Assembly (NCBI GenBank): GCA_036782915.1
Contig: DAIPYE010000048.1
Coordinates: forward strand, 1 to 18,427
DNA length: 18,427 nucleotides
Direction of reading: 5' to 3'
Source of the DNA: JAEUSI01 sp036782915
GTDB lineage: Bacteria; Bacteroidota; Ignavibacteria; Tepidaquicellales; Tepidaquicellaceae
Shown piece after piece: positions 1 through 8,830 of this stretch. The notes under the pieces are model-generated. The model was not told where the DNA came from. It saw only the letters and a program-made list of their open reading frames with translations, and did not search any database. The position numbers and the translations under genes were made by a program. The first letter of the stretch is position 1, and each line of letters opens with the position of its first letter.

Positions 1-55
1 TGCTTAATTTCTTACTTTTAGATAAAACTCAAAATTGTTTTGGACGCTACTGAAA
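1..55 (-). repeat. Left copy of a 55-bp exact inverted repeat (likely mobile-element end)
   Basis: These 55 bases are the exact reverse complement of 18150-18204. The match stops at base 56 (A here, where the other copy would require T). The left copy starts at base 1, so it may continue outside the window. The repeat's inner edge carries CAGTAGCGTCC on the minus strand. In this orientation the element would lie to the left of base 1, with 56 onward being flanking DNA. No transposase is visible, so the assignment to an insertion sequence is inference. Positions 56-154 are AT-rich leader DNA in which I see no clear promoter. Confidence 0.8.
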
Positions 56-154
56 AAACCATGATAATTTTATGCATTTATATAGTGAATTTTAGAAATG
101 GAAATCATATCTTAATCTAATCCCCAAAAATTAAAAATTAAATTAAATAAAATA

Positions 155-2002
155 ATGAGAAAAATAACATTCTCCTTACTTATGTTTGTATTCATTACAG
201 CATTAAGTTCAAAAGTCATTATTGCAGGTGACAGAAATATGCTGACAGAAAGATTTACAAGTTCTACCTGTCCGCCCTGCGCTACTTACAATCCAACTCT
301 TGAAGCATTTTTAAATGCATCAAATCCCGATAAAGTAACCAATATAAGTTATCATATGAACTGGCCTTCACCCGGAAATGATCCGATGTACTGGATTAAT
401 ACTGTAGACAACAATGCCAGAAGAACTGTATATGGAGTTAATTCAATTCCCGACTGGTTCTTTGACGGTATATTGAATGTAGCGCCAAACGGAGGTCAGG
501 GACCATTACAGTCAGCTTTTAATCAAAGAACAGACTTATTAAGTCCGGTATCGATTGTTGTTCTGGAAACTATAAACGGAACAAGTGTAAATGTAAAAGT
601 GGATGTTTATTGTGAAGGATTAATTTCAAACCCAAATGTTACAATCCACGTTTCTGCTGTCGAAAAAGTAGTTTACTATAATGGCACAAATGGCGAATCA
701 TCATTCACTTATGTAATGAGAAAAATGTATCCTACTGCCAGCGGAACTCCGGTCACATTACTTCCGGGAAAGAAAGTAAGTCTGGAATTTAATTATGATA
801 TGGAAAGCGGCTGGAATCCAACGCTTATTCAAAACTTAGTTTTTGTACAGGGAAATGACAGGGAAGTTTTAAATTCGGCTTTAGCTACAAGAAATTTTAA
901 TTTAGTTTCTAGTCCGTCAGTTAAAGTTGTAAATCAGGGACAAAGCGGAAACGGCATATTTAAAGCAATCATTCCGGCTGTGGTAAGCGGTTTTAATTCA
1001 CCGGTATCTTTTACATATGATGTACAACCGGCAAATGCAGGTATAACAGCAACTTTTCCAAACGGAAATACAATCAGTAATTTTCCGGATTCTTTAACAG
1101 TTAATGTATCATCTACGGCAAGCGTACCGGCAGGTGAATATAAAATTGTATTTACAGGAACAAGTGCAAACGGAGCTGTTCATAAAACGTTTGTGAATTA
1201 TCTTGTGGGCAATGCATATATAACTGTTGGTAATAACAGACCTACTCTGAATTATAAAGTTGATGGTGTTAATTTTAATTCTGTCAGAGCATTTTCGTGG
1301 AATTTAAATTCAAATCATACACTTGAAGCAATTTCTCCTCAGACTTATGGAAATGTCAGAAATATATTTACTAACTGGAGCAACGGAGGCAGTCAGATTC
1401 AGACTATCACAACCGGATCTGTAATAAATGATTACACAGCTTTTTTCTCTACTCAATTCAGAATGTTAGGCGTAACTTCTCCGACAGGACTTCCGGTTAC
1501 AATTTCAAATTCAGGAAGTTATCTGGATTCAGGTTCTGTACAAAATATTACTCTTTCATCTTATCAGGTTCAGCACAATGGCAAAACATATTATTTCAGA
1601 AGCTGGGAAGGATCAGGTGCGGGATCTTATACCGGATCAAATCAAACTGCAACTATAAATATTCAGGGATTTATCGGACAAAAGGCTATTTTTGATACTG
1701 TTAATGTTGGAATTTCAAATTATAATTCTTCAGTTCCGGATAAATTCGCGCTTTATCAGAATTTTCCAAATCCATTTAACCCGACGACCAATATTAAATT
1801 TGATATTTCGAAATCATCTGCTACTTCACTGGTGATTTATGATATGCTTGGAAAAGAAGTTTCCACTCTTGTAAATCAAGTCCTTACACCTGGAAGTTAT
1901 CAATATACTTTTAATGCAGTAAATTTCCCGAGCGGAATATTTTATTACAAAATTAAAACTGACGGATTTACAGATATCAGAAAGATGATCCTTTTGAAAT
2001 AA
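155..2002 (+). CDS. Secreted Omp28-like thioredoxin-fold protein with T9SS type A C-terminal signal
   Basis: The 615-residue product begins with a signal peptide (basic MRK, hydrophobic stretch to about residue 24). Residues 28 to about 270 resemble the Omp28-related family: TERFTSSTCPPC places a thioredoxin-type CPPC at C39-C42, followed by a WFFDG stretch. The CXXC suggests disulfide redox activity or a structural disulfide outside the cytoplasm; which one is not decided by sequence. Residues ~350-515 are beta-rich, with NWSNGGS and YTAFFSTQF motifs resembling InlB-like B repeats. From about residue 530 comes a T9SS type A sorting domain: LYQNFPNPFNPTTNIKF, then YDMLGKEV, PSGIFYYKI and terminal KMILLK. 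The product is therefore expected to cross the outer membrane by T9SS and be anchored or released at the surface. The start ATG has only A/T-rich DNA upstream, as is common in Bacteroidota. A terminator follows, so it is probably transcribed alone. Confidence 0.88.
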   Translation: MRKITFSLLMFVFITALSSKVIIAGDRNMLTERFTSSTCPPCATYNPTLEAFLNASNPDKVTNISYHMNWPSPGNDPMYWINTVDNNARRTVYGVNSIPDWFFDGILNVAPNGGQGPLQSAFNQRTDLLSPVSIVVLETINGTSVNVKVDVYCEGLISNPNVTIHVSAVEKVVYYNGTNGESSFTYVMRKMYPTASGTPVTLLPGKKVSLEFNYDMESGWNPTLIQNLVFVQGNDREVLNSALATRNFNLVSSPSVKVVNQGQSGNGIFKAIIPAVVSGFNSPVSFTYDVQPANAGITATFPNGNTISNFPDSLTVNVSSTASVPAGEYKIVFTGTSANGAVHKTFVNYLVGNAYITVGNNRPTLNYKVDGVNFNSVRAFSWNLNSNHTLEAISPQTYGNVRNIFTNWSNGGSQIQTITTGSVINDYTAFFSTQFRMLGVTSPTGLPVTISNSGSYLDSGSVQNITLSSYQVQHNGKTYYFRSWEGSGAGSYTGSNQTATINIQGFIGQKAIFDTVNVGISNYNSSVPDKFALYQNFPNPFNPTTNIKFDISKSSATSLVIYDMLGKEVSTLVNQVLTPGSYQYTFNAVNFPSGIFYYKIKTDGFTDIRKMILLK

Positions 2003-2028
2003 TTTTTGAAATTTTTAAAATAATTCAG

Positions 2029-2064
2029 TCCCGCAAAGTTTAAATATTTTGCGGGATTTTTTTT
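2029..2064 (+). terminator. Rho-independent terminator after the Omp28-like gene
   Basis: A 9-bp perfect stem (TCCCGCAAA at 2029-2037 with TTTGCGGGA at 2048-2056), a 10-base loop and eight Ts at 2057-2064. It lies 27 bases after the stop codon and separates this gene from the next one. Confidence 0.9.
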
Positions 2065-2246
2065 GATAATTTTGAACTGTTTATTGAATTCAATAAAGAT
2101 TGCATTATTAATTTAATGCGATTTTACATTGTTTTGGCAGTTTTATATAATTTTTCAAAAATCTTCATTCCTACATATAATCTGATTTTAATTTGAAAAG
2201 GAATTATTTTCCATATAATTTTATGAAAATAAATTTAAATACTTTC

Positions 2247-3710
2247 ATGAAAAACTTAATTACTCTTTTTTTAATTTTTATTTCACTGAATAGTTCATTT
2301 AGTCAGTGGACACAACAGACAGCTCCGACAGGAACATTTAATCTTTTTTCGTTTTCATTCCCTTCGGTAAATACAGGTTTTGCGGTGGGTTACGGAAATA
2401 CAATGATCAAAACCACTAACAGCGGGAATAACTGGTTCAATATTTCTATCTTTCCAAACACAGCACAGGATCTGAATTCTGTCTGGTTCATAAATGAAAA
2501 TACCGGATGGATGTGCTCGACAAATGATACTTTGTACCACACTACAAATTCAGCTCAGACATGGACACCTCAGATTAAACTGGCAAGCAACGGTCAGAAA
2601 ATATTTTTCATTGATTCAAACACAGGATGGATACTTGCGCAGCCAAGACTATATAAAACAATCAATTCAGGAGTTAGCTGGACCGTTATTAATTCACAGA
2701 TGGGACAGTATTTTACTTTTATTAACAGCAATACGGGATGGATGTCATCTTATCCCGGAGGCGGCTCTATAATTCATAAAACTACAGACGGCGGTGTTAC
2801 ATATTCTCCGCAATATACAACAACAAATTTCCGCGTGATCTATTGTCTGGATTTTATAAACGAAAATACCGGCTGGGCTGCAGGATACAGAGAACATATT
2901 TTAAAGACAACAGATGGGGGCGTGAACTGGGTGCAGCAAAGGGATATGAATAATTCAGCGGGATTTTATTCAATTAAATTTTTAAATGAAAATACCGGAT
3001 GGGTAATAGGCGATCCGGGTGTTTCTGTTTATACATTGAACGGTGGAAAATCCTGGAATCAGATATTCCTTCCAGCAGGAAGAGGAAACATACAATTTTT
3101 AAATTCAAATACCGGCTGGGTAATCGGAAGTAAAATATTTAAAACTACAACATCAGGTTTTGTTTACAGAAATCTTCAACTGACTGCATTACTAGAAGGA
3201 TTTTATAACGGAGTGAATAATCTTATGATCAGTGATACTACTTCGGTTTATTTAAAAAATTCTGTTTCGCCTTATGAAAATATTGACTCATGCAAATCTG
3301 TTATCACTGCAAACGGATCGGGAAGTGTCAGCTTTTTAAATGCTGTAAATGGCAGTAATTATTATTTAGTTATAAAACACAGAAATTCGATTGAAACCTG
3401 GAGCTCAACACCGCAGAGTTTCGTGAATAATTCTTTAAACTTTGATCTTTCAAACAACCAGTCGCAAGCTTTCGGTAATAACTTAAAACAGGTAAATTAT
3501 TCTTTACCCAGATTTGGATTGTTTAGCGGAGATATTGATCAGGATGGAACAATTGACGGATCGGATTTGAATCTTGCCGAGAACAGCGTTGCATCTGCAT
3601 TATCAGGTTATATAACGGCTGATGTTACGGGAGATAATTTTGCTGACGGTTCAGATATTAGTATTGTTGAGAATAATACTTTAAATGGAGTGAGCGTAGT
3701 TTCTCCGTGA
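2247..3710 (+). CDS. Secreted Ycf48-like seven-repeat beta-propeller protein with dockerin-like C-terminal module
   Basis: The reading frame is open from a TTG at 2193, with ATGs at 2223 and 2247. I choose 2247 because it gives a compact signal peptide (MKNLITLFLIFISLNSSFSQ) and 487 residues; 2223 is also possible. Residues ~20-305 contain seven imperfect repeats of the form NTGW-G-----KTT-GG--W, including FINENTGWAAG and FLNENTGWVIG, the signature of Ycf48/BNR-type propellers, so a seven-bladed propeller is likely. Such secreted propellers usually act as binding or scaffold domains; no catalytic function can be assigned. From residue 310 (nt 3174) begins the C-terminal module shared with the genes at 3851, 5391 and 13515: EGFYN, KHRNSIETWS, then calcium-loop-like DIDQDGTIDGSD (from residue 429) and DVTGDNFADGSD (from 459), ending in VVSP. 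There is no T9SS type A signal. It lies 140 bases ahead of the phosphatase gene on the same strand with no clear terminator between, so cotranscription is possible. Confidence 0.85.
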   Translation: MKNLITLFLIFISLNSSFSQWTQQTAPTGTFNLFSFSFPSVNTGFAVGYGNTMIKTTNSGNNWFNISIFPNTAQDLNSVWFINENTGWMCSTNDTLYHTTNSAQTWTPQIKLASNGQKIFFIDSNTGWILAQPRLYKTINSGVSWTVINSQMGQYFTFINSNTGWMSSYPGGGSIIHKTTDGGVTYSPQYTTTNFRVIYCLDFINENTGWAAGYREHILKTTDGGVNWVQQRDMNNSAGFYSIKFLNENTGWVIGDPGVSVYTLNGGKSWNQIFLPAGRGNIQFLNSNTGWVIGSKIFKTTTSGFVYRNLQLTALLEGFYNGVNNLMISDTTSVYLKNSVSPYENIDSCKSVITANGSGSVSFLNAVNGSNYYLVIKHRNSIETWSSTPQSFVNNSLNFDLSNNQSQAFGNNLKQVNYSLPRFGLFSGDIDQDGTIDGSDLNLAENSVASALSGYITADVTGDNFADGSDISIVENNTLNGVSVVSP

Positions 3711-3850
3711 ATGAAATGATTTTGTAAATTTGAATTTAGATTAATGACAGGAAATTTCTAAAATCCGGGGATCTTTTTCTTTCTATGGTTTTAGTTTAAT
3801 AATATGTTTACTATATTAATATTAAATTAAACTAAATTTTACTAAAGAGG

Positions 3851-5233
3851 ATGAAAAAAATATTGTTGCAGCTTTTGCTTGTAGTTTCAATCACTGATCT
3901 GTCACATTCACAATTACAAACCTTTTTTTCTGCAATCGGAGATTACGGACTTTCAGGTACAAATGAATTAAGAGTTGCAAATTTTGTAAAAAGTGTGAAT
4001 CCTGATTTTATAATTACTCTTGGAGATAACAATTACGATCTGGGTGAAGCATCAACAATAGATCCGAATATCGGACAATATTATCATCAGTATATTCATC
4101 CTTATACCGGAAGTTATGGTGCAGGCAGCGCATTCAACAGATTTTTTCCCTCAATGGGAAATCATGACTGGTACACTGCAAGCGGCGCGGCTTACTTAAA
4201 TTATTTTACACTTCCGGGAAATGAAAGATATTATGATTTTGTAAAAGGTAACGTACATTTCTTTGTTCTTGACAGCGATCCGAATGAACCTGATGGCATA
4301 GACAGCAGTTCAGTTCAGGCTCAGTGGCTGAAACAGAAACTTTCGGAATCCTCAGAAACTTTTAATATTGTTTATTTTCATCATCCTCCTTACTCATCCG
4401 GTCCGCACGGATCTGATATTAATCTGCAATGGCCTTTTAGAAAGTGGGGCGCAACAACTGTACTTTGCGGACATGACCATACATATGAAAGACTTTTTGT
4501 TGACAGTCTTACATATTTTGTAAACGGACTTGGAGGTCATAGTCTTTATTCACTTAATGCTCCTGTACCGGGTAGTTTAGTGCGTTATAACAGTAATTAC
4601 GGAGCAATGTTCATTTATTCTTTTAGTGACAGCATCGTGTTTACCTTTTACAATATTGCGCTAACTCAGATAGATTATTTTACAATATTTCCTGCAGTTA
4701 AGAAACTTTATTTAAATTCACTCATAGAAGGATTTTATAATCAGGATGAAAATGCAATGATAAGTGATACAGTTAAAGTTTTGCTAAGGAATTTTACGTC
4801 TCCTTATTTAGTTGCTGATTCTTCAAAAGGTTATTTAAATTCCGATGGTTCAGTATTGTTGAATTTTTCAAAAGCCAGAAACGCAACCGATTATTACATT
4901 GTATTAAAACACAGAAATTCGATAGAAACCTGGAGTAATTCCGGATATCAATTCATTCTTAATTCACTTAATTATGATTTCACCGGCTCTTCTGCTTCAG
5001 CATACGGAAACAATCTTGTTATGAAAGGAAATAAATATTGTATATACAGCGGTGATGTGAATCAGGATGGTTTGGTTGAAAGCTTTGATGTTAGTTCAGT
5101 TGAAAATGCAGTTTCTAATTCCTTGACAGGATATTTAAATACAGATTTAAACGGAGACGAATTTTCAGATGCAGCAGATTTAAGCATTGTAGATAATAAT
5201 AAAACAAATTCCGTTGCAGTAATAGCGCCTTAA
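3851..5233 (+). CDS. Secreted purple-acid-phosphatase-like metallophosphoesterase with dockerin-like C-terminal module
   Basis: The 460-residue product has a signal peptide ending near residue 20 (…LSHSQ). Residues 25 to about 270 form a calcineurin-like metallophosphoesterase with the five purple-acid-phosphatase blocks in order: GDYG (D31), GDNNY (D59, Y62), GNHD (N104, H105), FHHPP (H177/H178) and GHDH (H208, H210) followed by TYER. In that family these residues bind a dinuclear metal centre and Y62 would be the tyrosinate ligand. The substrate is probably a phosphate ester or nucleotide, but this is not determined by sequence. A secreted enzyme of this kind would fit phosphate scavenging. 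From about residue 286 (nt 4706) it carries the shared C-terminal module with KHRNSIETWS, loops DVNQDGLVESFD (from 402) and DLNGDEFSDAAD (from 432), and terminal VIAP. AAGAGG directly abuts the ATG, too close for a normal Shine-Dalgarno. Confidence 0.9.
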   Translation: MKKILLQLLLVVSITDLSHSQLQTFFSAIGDYGLSGTNELRVANFVKSVNPDFIITLGDNNYDLGEASTIDPNIGQYYHQYIHPYTGSYGAGSAFNRFFPSMGNHDWYTASGAAYLNYFTLPGNERYYDFVKGNVHFFVLDSDPNEPDGIDSSSVQAQWLKQKLSESSETFNIVYFHHPPYSSGPHGSDINLQWPFRKWGATTVLCGHDHTYERLFVDSLTYFVNGLGGHSLYSLNAPVPGSLVRYNSNYGAMFIYSFSDSIVFTFYNIALTQIDYFTIFPAVKKLYLNSLIEGFYNQDENAMISDTVKVLLRNFTSPYLVADSSKGYLNSDGSVLLNFSKARNATDYYIVLKHRNSIETWSNSGYQFILNSLNYDFTGSSASAYGNNLVMKGNKYCIYSGDVNQDGLVESFDVSSVENAVSNSLTGYLNTDLNGDEFSDAADLSIVDNNKTNSVAVIAP

Positions 5234-5390
5234 TTATCACTCGCTGAAATATATGTAAAGACATGTTTTCACTTTTATTGAAATTTCTCACTCACTAATT
5301 ACAAAGTTTTAAAGATCAGCCAATGTTGTTCAATTCATTTTCCAATTTGAATATTCTACTTTCTGATTTACAAATCAAATTGCATTAAAA

Positions 5391-7395
5391 ATGAAAATAT
5401 TACTAATAATAGTACTGATATTTTTATCATTCCTGAATAATATTCGCGCTCAATCAGTTTTGAATGCAAAAATTCTCACTCAGTCAGATTTAACTGAAGC
5501 AGTTGTTTATTCACAATTGCCGAGAAACCTGCAATTCTATGCCAGAGATAATAATGATTCTGCAAATGTTACTTTTGCGGGAAAATTAAATACTATAGGA
5601 TTTGATTCTGTGTATGTTGAAGTTTATAAAAATAATTTACTATGGAAAAGAAATTCAGCTAAGCTAAATTACAACGGGGATTCAGCTCCTTTCAATCTCT
5701 CACAAAAAATTCATTCCGAATTATCTGAGTATAAATTTTTACTTTATGTAAAAGAGGCCGCTAATATTAACTCAGTTCTTTTAAAATCTGCCGACAGTAT
5801 AGTTTGCGGAGACGCATATATTATCAGCGGTCAGTCCAATTCTCACAATACAAATGACACTGCAGTTTATAAAAATGAATTTTGCAGGTCTTTCGGAGTT
5901 CAGACTCCGAATGGAAATGCAGATACTTATAATCCTGCCGATACAAACTGGGGACTTTCCAAAGCTGTTTCATTTGAAGGAAATCCATGGACAGGACCCT
6001 GTAATGTTGGTGTATGGGGACTATATTTGCAAAAACAAATTACTGACAGTACCGGAATTCCGACCTGTATTATTAATGGAGGAAGAAGAGGAACAACTAT
6101 AGAGTCGCATCTGAGAAATAATTCAAATCCTGAAGATCTGACATCAAATTACGGAAAGCTTTTGTACAGAGTAAATAAATCCGGTCTATCCGGAAATATT
6201 AAAGCGATCTTTTGGTATCAGGGAGAATCCAACGGAGATGCAAGCTGGATGAACTATGAAAGTAATTTCAATAATTTATATTATTCATGGAAAGAAAACT
6301 ATCCCGGAATTCAAAAAGTATTTTTGTTTCAGGTAAGGCAGGGATGCAACGGAAATCTGAACGGAGGTTTTTTAAGGGAAGTGCAGAGACAATTAACAAA
6401 TAAATATCAGGATATAGAAATGATATCTACAATGGGAATTCAGTCTCACGGATTCGACCATTGTCATTATGGCTTTTACGGATATCTGGAAATTTCTGTC
6501 AATGTTTATAAACAAACGGCAAAATTATTTTATAATTCAAATAATACAAATATTAATCCACCGAATATCAANNNNNNNNNNTATAGCTTCATGGCCGTCT
6601 GATACTCTCGGCCAGAGAATGAGAGATTATTTTTATGTTGACGGATATTACGGATATGTAAGCTCAGGTTCAGTTTCAGGCTCTTTGTTAAAACTTCAGC
6701 TAATCGGATCCATTAATGCCACTAAACTTTCTTATCTTCCTTCTAAATACAATAATGGCACTTCGGTTACGTATGAAGGACCTTTTCTAAGAAATTCAAA
6801 AAGAATTGCTGCGCTTTCTTTCAATGATTTTCCAATAACAAATTACCCGCCTGCTTACTTAAATATAAAATGCTCTCCGGAAGGATTTTTTAATCATTCT
6901 CAGAATACGCTCAATATCAGGGATACATTAAAAGTAGTATTAAGAAATAATTTTTCCCCGTTTCTTATCAGAGATTCTGCTAAGTCAGTAATAGATTCAT
7001 TATCTCTGAGCGGTACTTTCAGTTTCGGTAATATTCCTTCAGGTACATATTATTTAGTTGTAAAAAGCAGAAACGGAATTGAAACATGGAGTAAAAGCGG
7101 TGGTGCAGCAGTAAGTTCTGATTCAATCAAAAATTACGATTTCACAGCCGATATCTCAAATGCATTCGGAAATAATCTCTCATTACATAGTGGGAAATAT
7201 TTTATTTACAGCGGTGATATAAATCAGGACGGTGTAATAGATGCATTTGATTTAAGCGCGATAGAAAACAGTGTTTCCGACTCAGAGACCGGATACACAG
7301 CAACAGATTTAACCGGAGATAAATTCGTTGATGCCGGAGACCTTAGTATTGTTGAAAACAATGTCTCAGCAGGAATTAGTATTCTATCTCCTTAA
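5391..7395 (+). CDS. Secreted SGNH/sialate O-acetylesterase-like esterase with dockerin-like C-terminal module (interrupted by scaffold gap)
   Basis: The frame from 5391 runs to the 10-N gap at 6572 and the protein resumes at 6583 in a different frame. Because the number of Ns is arbitrary, this is read as one gene with a few missing or miscounted bases rather than a true frameshift. The signal peptide ends near residue 21 (…NIRAQ). Residues ~130-385 show sialate-esterase/SGNH blocks: ISGQSN with likely nucleophile S149, WYQGESN (residues 275-281), and DHCH giving the DxxH pair D356/H359. GGRRGTTIESH (230-240) also fits. The likely reaction is removal of acetyl or similar acyl groups from a carbohydrate. 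After the gap, from nt 6859, comes the shared C-terminal module with KSRNGIETWS, loops DINQDGVIDAFD (nt 7216) and DLTGDKFVDAGD (nt 7306), and terminal ILSP. It converges on the minus-strand lyase 46 bases away, with no clear hairpin terminator between. Confidence 0.82.
6572..6581. other. Assembly gap (10 Ns)
   Basis: Ten consecutive Ns inside the esterase gene. The frames on the two sides differ by one base when the gap is counted as 10. A true length congruent to 0 modulo 3 would restore a single frame. The sequence on both sides belongs to the same kind of protein. Confidence 0.99.
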
Positions 7396-7441
7396 TTAAA
7401 AACCGGGTTAATGCTAATAATTATTTTCGAGTAAAAAATAT

Positions 7442-8830
7442 TTACAGCTTTTCAAATTTTGCCTGAAAAAATCTGAGATACTTTGGTTCATATACCATTT
7501 TCAATCCTCTTACACTGTCTCTGTTAGAAAAAACCGATTCTACAGATTCTGCCACAACATCCATGTGAGCCTGTGTATATACTCTTCTAGGAATCGTAAG
7601 TCTTACAAGTTCAAGTCTCGGGTAATAGTTTTCTCCTGTATCCTTGTTTCTTCCTGCTGATACTGCTCCTCTTTCCATACTTCTTACACCTGAATCGATA
7701 AAAATTTCAGCTGAAAGTGTCTGAGCAGGAAATTTAGACTGTTCAATATGAGGAAGAAATCTTTTTGCATTAAGAAAAACACCGTGACCGCCGATTGGCA
7801 TTACAACAGGTACTCCAAAGTCAAAAAGTTTATGTCCCAGATATTCTACCTGTCCGATCCTTGCTCTGATGTGATTGTCATCTACTGATTCTGCAATACC
7901 GATTGCCATTGCTTCCATGTCTCTTCCTGCAAGACCGCCATAAGTGTGAAGTCCTTCGTAAACAACTACTAAATTTCTGGCTTCTTCATAAATGGTTTTT
8001 GAATTCAGAGCAATGAATCCTCCGATATTCACCAAAGCATCTTTTTTTGCGCTCATAGTTGCTCCATCTGTAAGCGAGCAGATCTCCTTAACTATTTCCG
8101 CAATGCTTTTTTTATAATATCCTTTTTCCTTCATTTTAATAAAATAAGCATTCTCGGCAACTCTTGTCATATCATGAATTATTTTTATGCCATGCTTTGA
8201 AGCAATTTTCCTCACCTCTTTCAGATTTTCCATTGAGATCGGCTGGCCTCCTGCCATATTCACCGCAGTTGCAATTGAGATATATGGTATTCTTTCGGCA
8301 CCGACTTTTTTTATAATATCTTCAAGCTTTTGTATATCAACATTCCCTTTAAAAGGAAATTCGTTTTCAGGATCATGAGCTTCTTCTATTATTACGTCTG
8401 TAAATGTTCCGCCTGCCAGTTCCTGATGAAGGCGGGTAGTAGTGAAATACATATTCCCGGGAATTACATCACCGTTTTTGATAAGTATTTTTGAAATTAT
8501 ATTTTCAGCTCCTCTTCCCTGGTGAGTCGGAATTAAGTATTTATATCCGTAATATTTTTTTACGGCTTCTTCAAGATGATAAAAATTTTCACTTCCGGCA
8601 TAAGATTCATCACCGATCATCATGCCAGCCCATTGCCGGTCACTCATAGCAGATGTTCCGCTGTCAGTAAGAAGATCTATATACACATCTTTGGATTTCA
8701 GCAGAAAGGTGTTATAACCGGCTTCTTTTATTGCAACTTCTCTTTCAATCCTTGTTGTCATGCTCAGAAGTTCGACCATCTTAATTTTGTATGGCTCAGC
8801 CCACGAATGTTTTATAAATTTTGATTCCAT
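7442..8830 (-). CDS. tpl: Tyrosine phenol-lyase (PLP beta-eliminating lyase; tryptophanase family)
   Basis: The 462-residue product is a full-length tryptophanase/tyrosine phenol-lyase family enzyme of the aspartate-aminotransferase fold, close to the usual ~456 residues for TPL. It would be cytoplasmic and, in this family, converts tyrosine to phenol, pyruvate and ammonia. The PLP lysine is K263 in SAKKDALVNIGG, with D220 (cofactor), Y77 and substrate-carboxylate R410 (LVRLTIPRR). The specificity residues favour TPL over tryptophanase: FTTTR has T130 where tryptophanases have Asp (FDTT), and GVRSMERG has R387 where tryptophanases have a hydrophobic residue. F454/F455 are also kept. These equivalences use remembered Citrobacter TPL numbering (T124, R381, F448/F449) with a constant offset of six. 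One substitution is L294 at the TPL Met288 position. It is transcribed alone and is divergent from the lipoprotein gene. There is no leader peptide like that of the E. coli tna operon that I can recognise. Confidence 0.88.
   Translation of the reverse strand: MESKFIKHSWAEPYKIKMVELLSMTTRIEREVAIKEAGYNTFLLKSKDVYIDLLTDSGTSAMSDRQWAGMMIGDESYAGSENFYHLEEAVKKYYGYKYLIPTHQGRGAENIISKILIKNGDVIPGNMYFTTTRLHQELAGGTFTDVIIEEAHDPENEFPFKGNVDIQKLEDIIKKVGAERIPYISIATAVNMAGGQPISMENLKEVRKIASKHGIKIIHDMTRVAENAYFIKMKEKGYYKKSIAEIVKEICSLTDGATMSAKKDALVNIGGFIALNSKTIYEEARNLVVVYEGLHTYGGLAGRDMEAMAIGIAESVDDNHIRARIGQVEYLGHKLFDFGVPVVMPIGGHGVFLNAKRFLPHIEQSKFPAQTLSAEIFIDSGVRSMERGAVSAGRNKDTGENYYPRLELVRLTIPRRVYTQAHMDVVAESVESVFSNRDSVRGLKMVYEPKYLRFFQAKFEKL

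Noticed and set aside
2193..2246. Upstream TTG start adding 18 residues to the seven-repeat propeller protein
   Set aside because: The added stretch would put polar sequence before the signal peptide; the ATG at 2247 gives a standard leader.
6469..7395. Separate gene starting before the N gap
   Set aside because: Its N-terminal part overlaps the esterase in another frame and reads as nonsense; only the part after the gap is real, as the continuation of the esterase.
8187..8824. Two short plus-strand ORFs opposite the lyase
   Set aside because: Shadows of the conserved PLP enzyme on the other strand.
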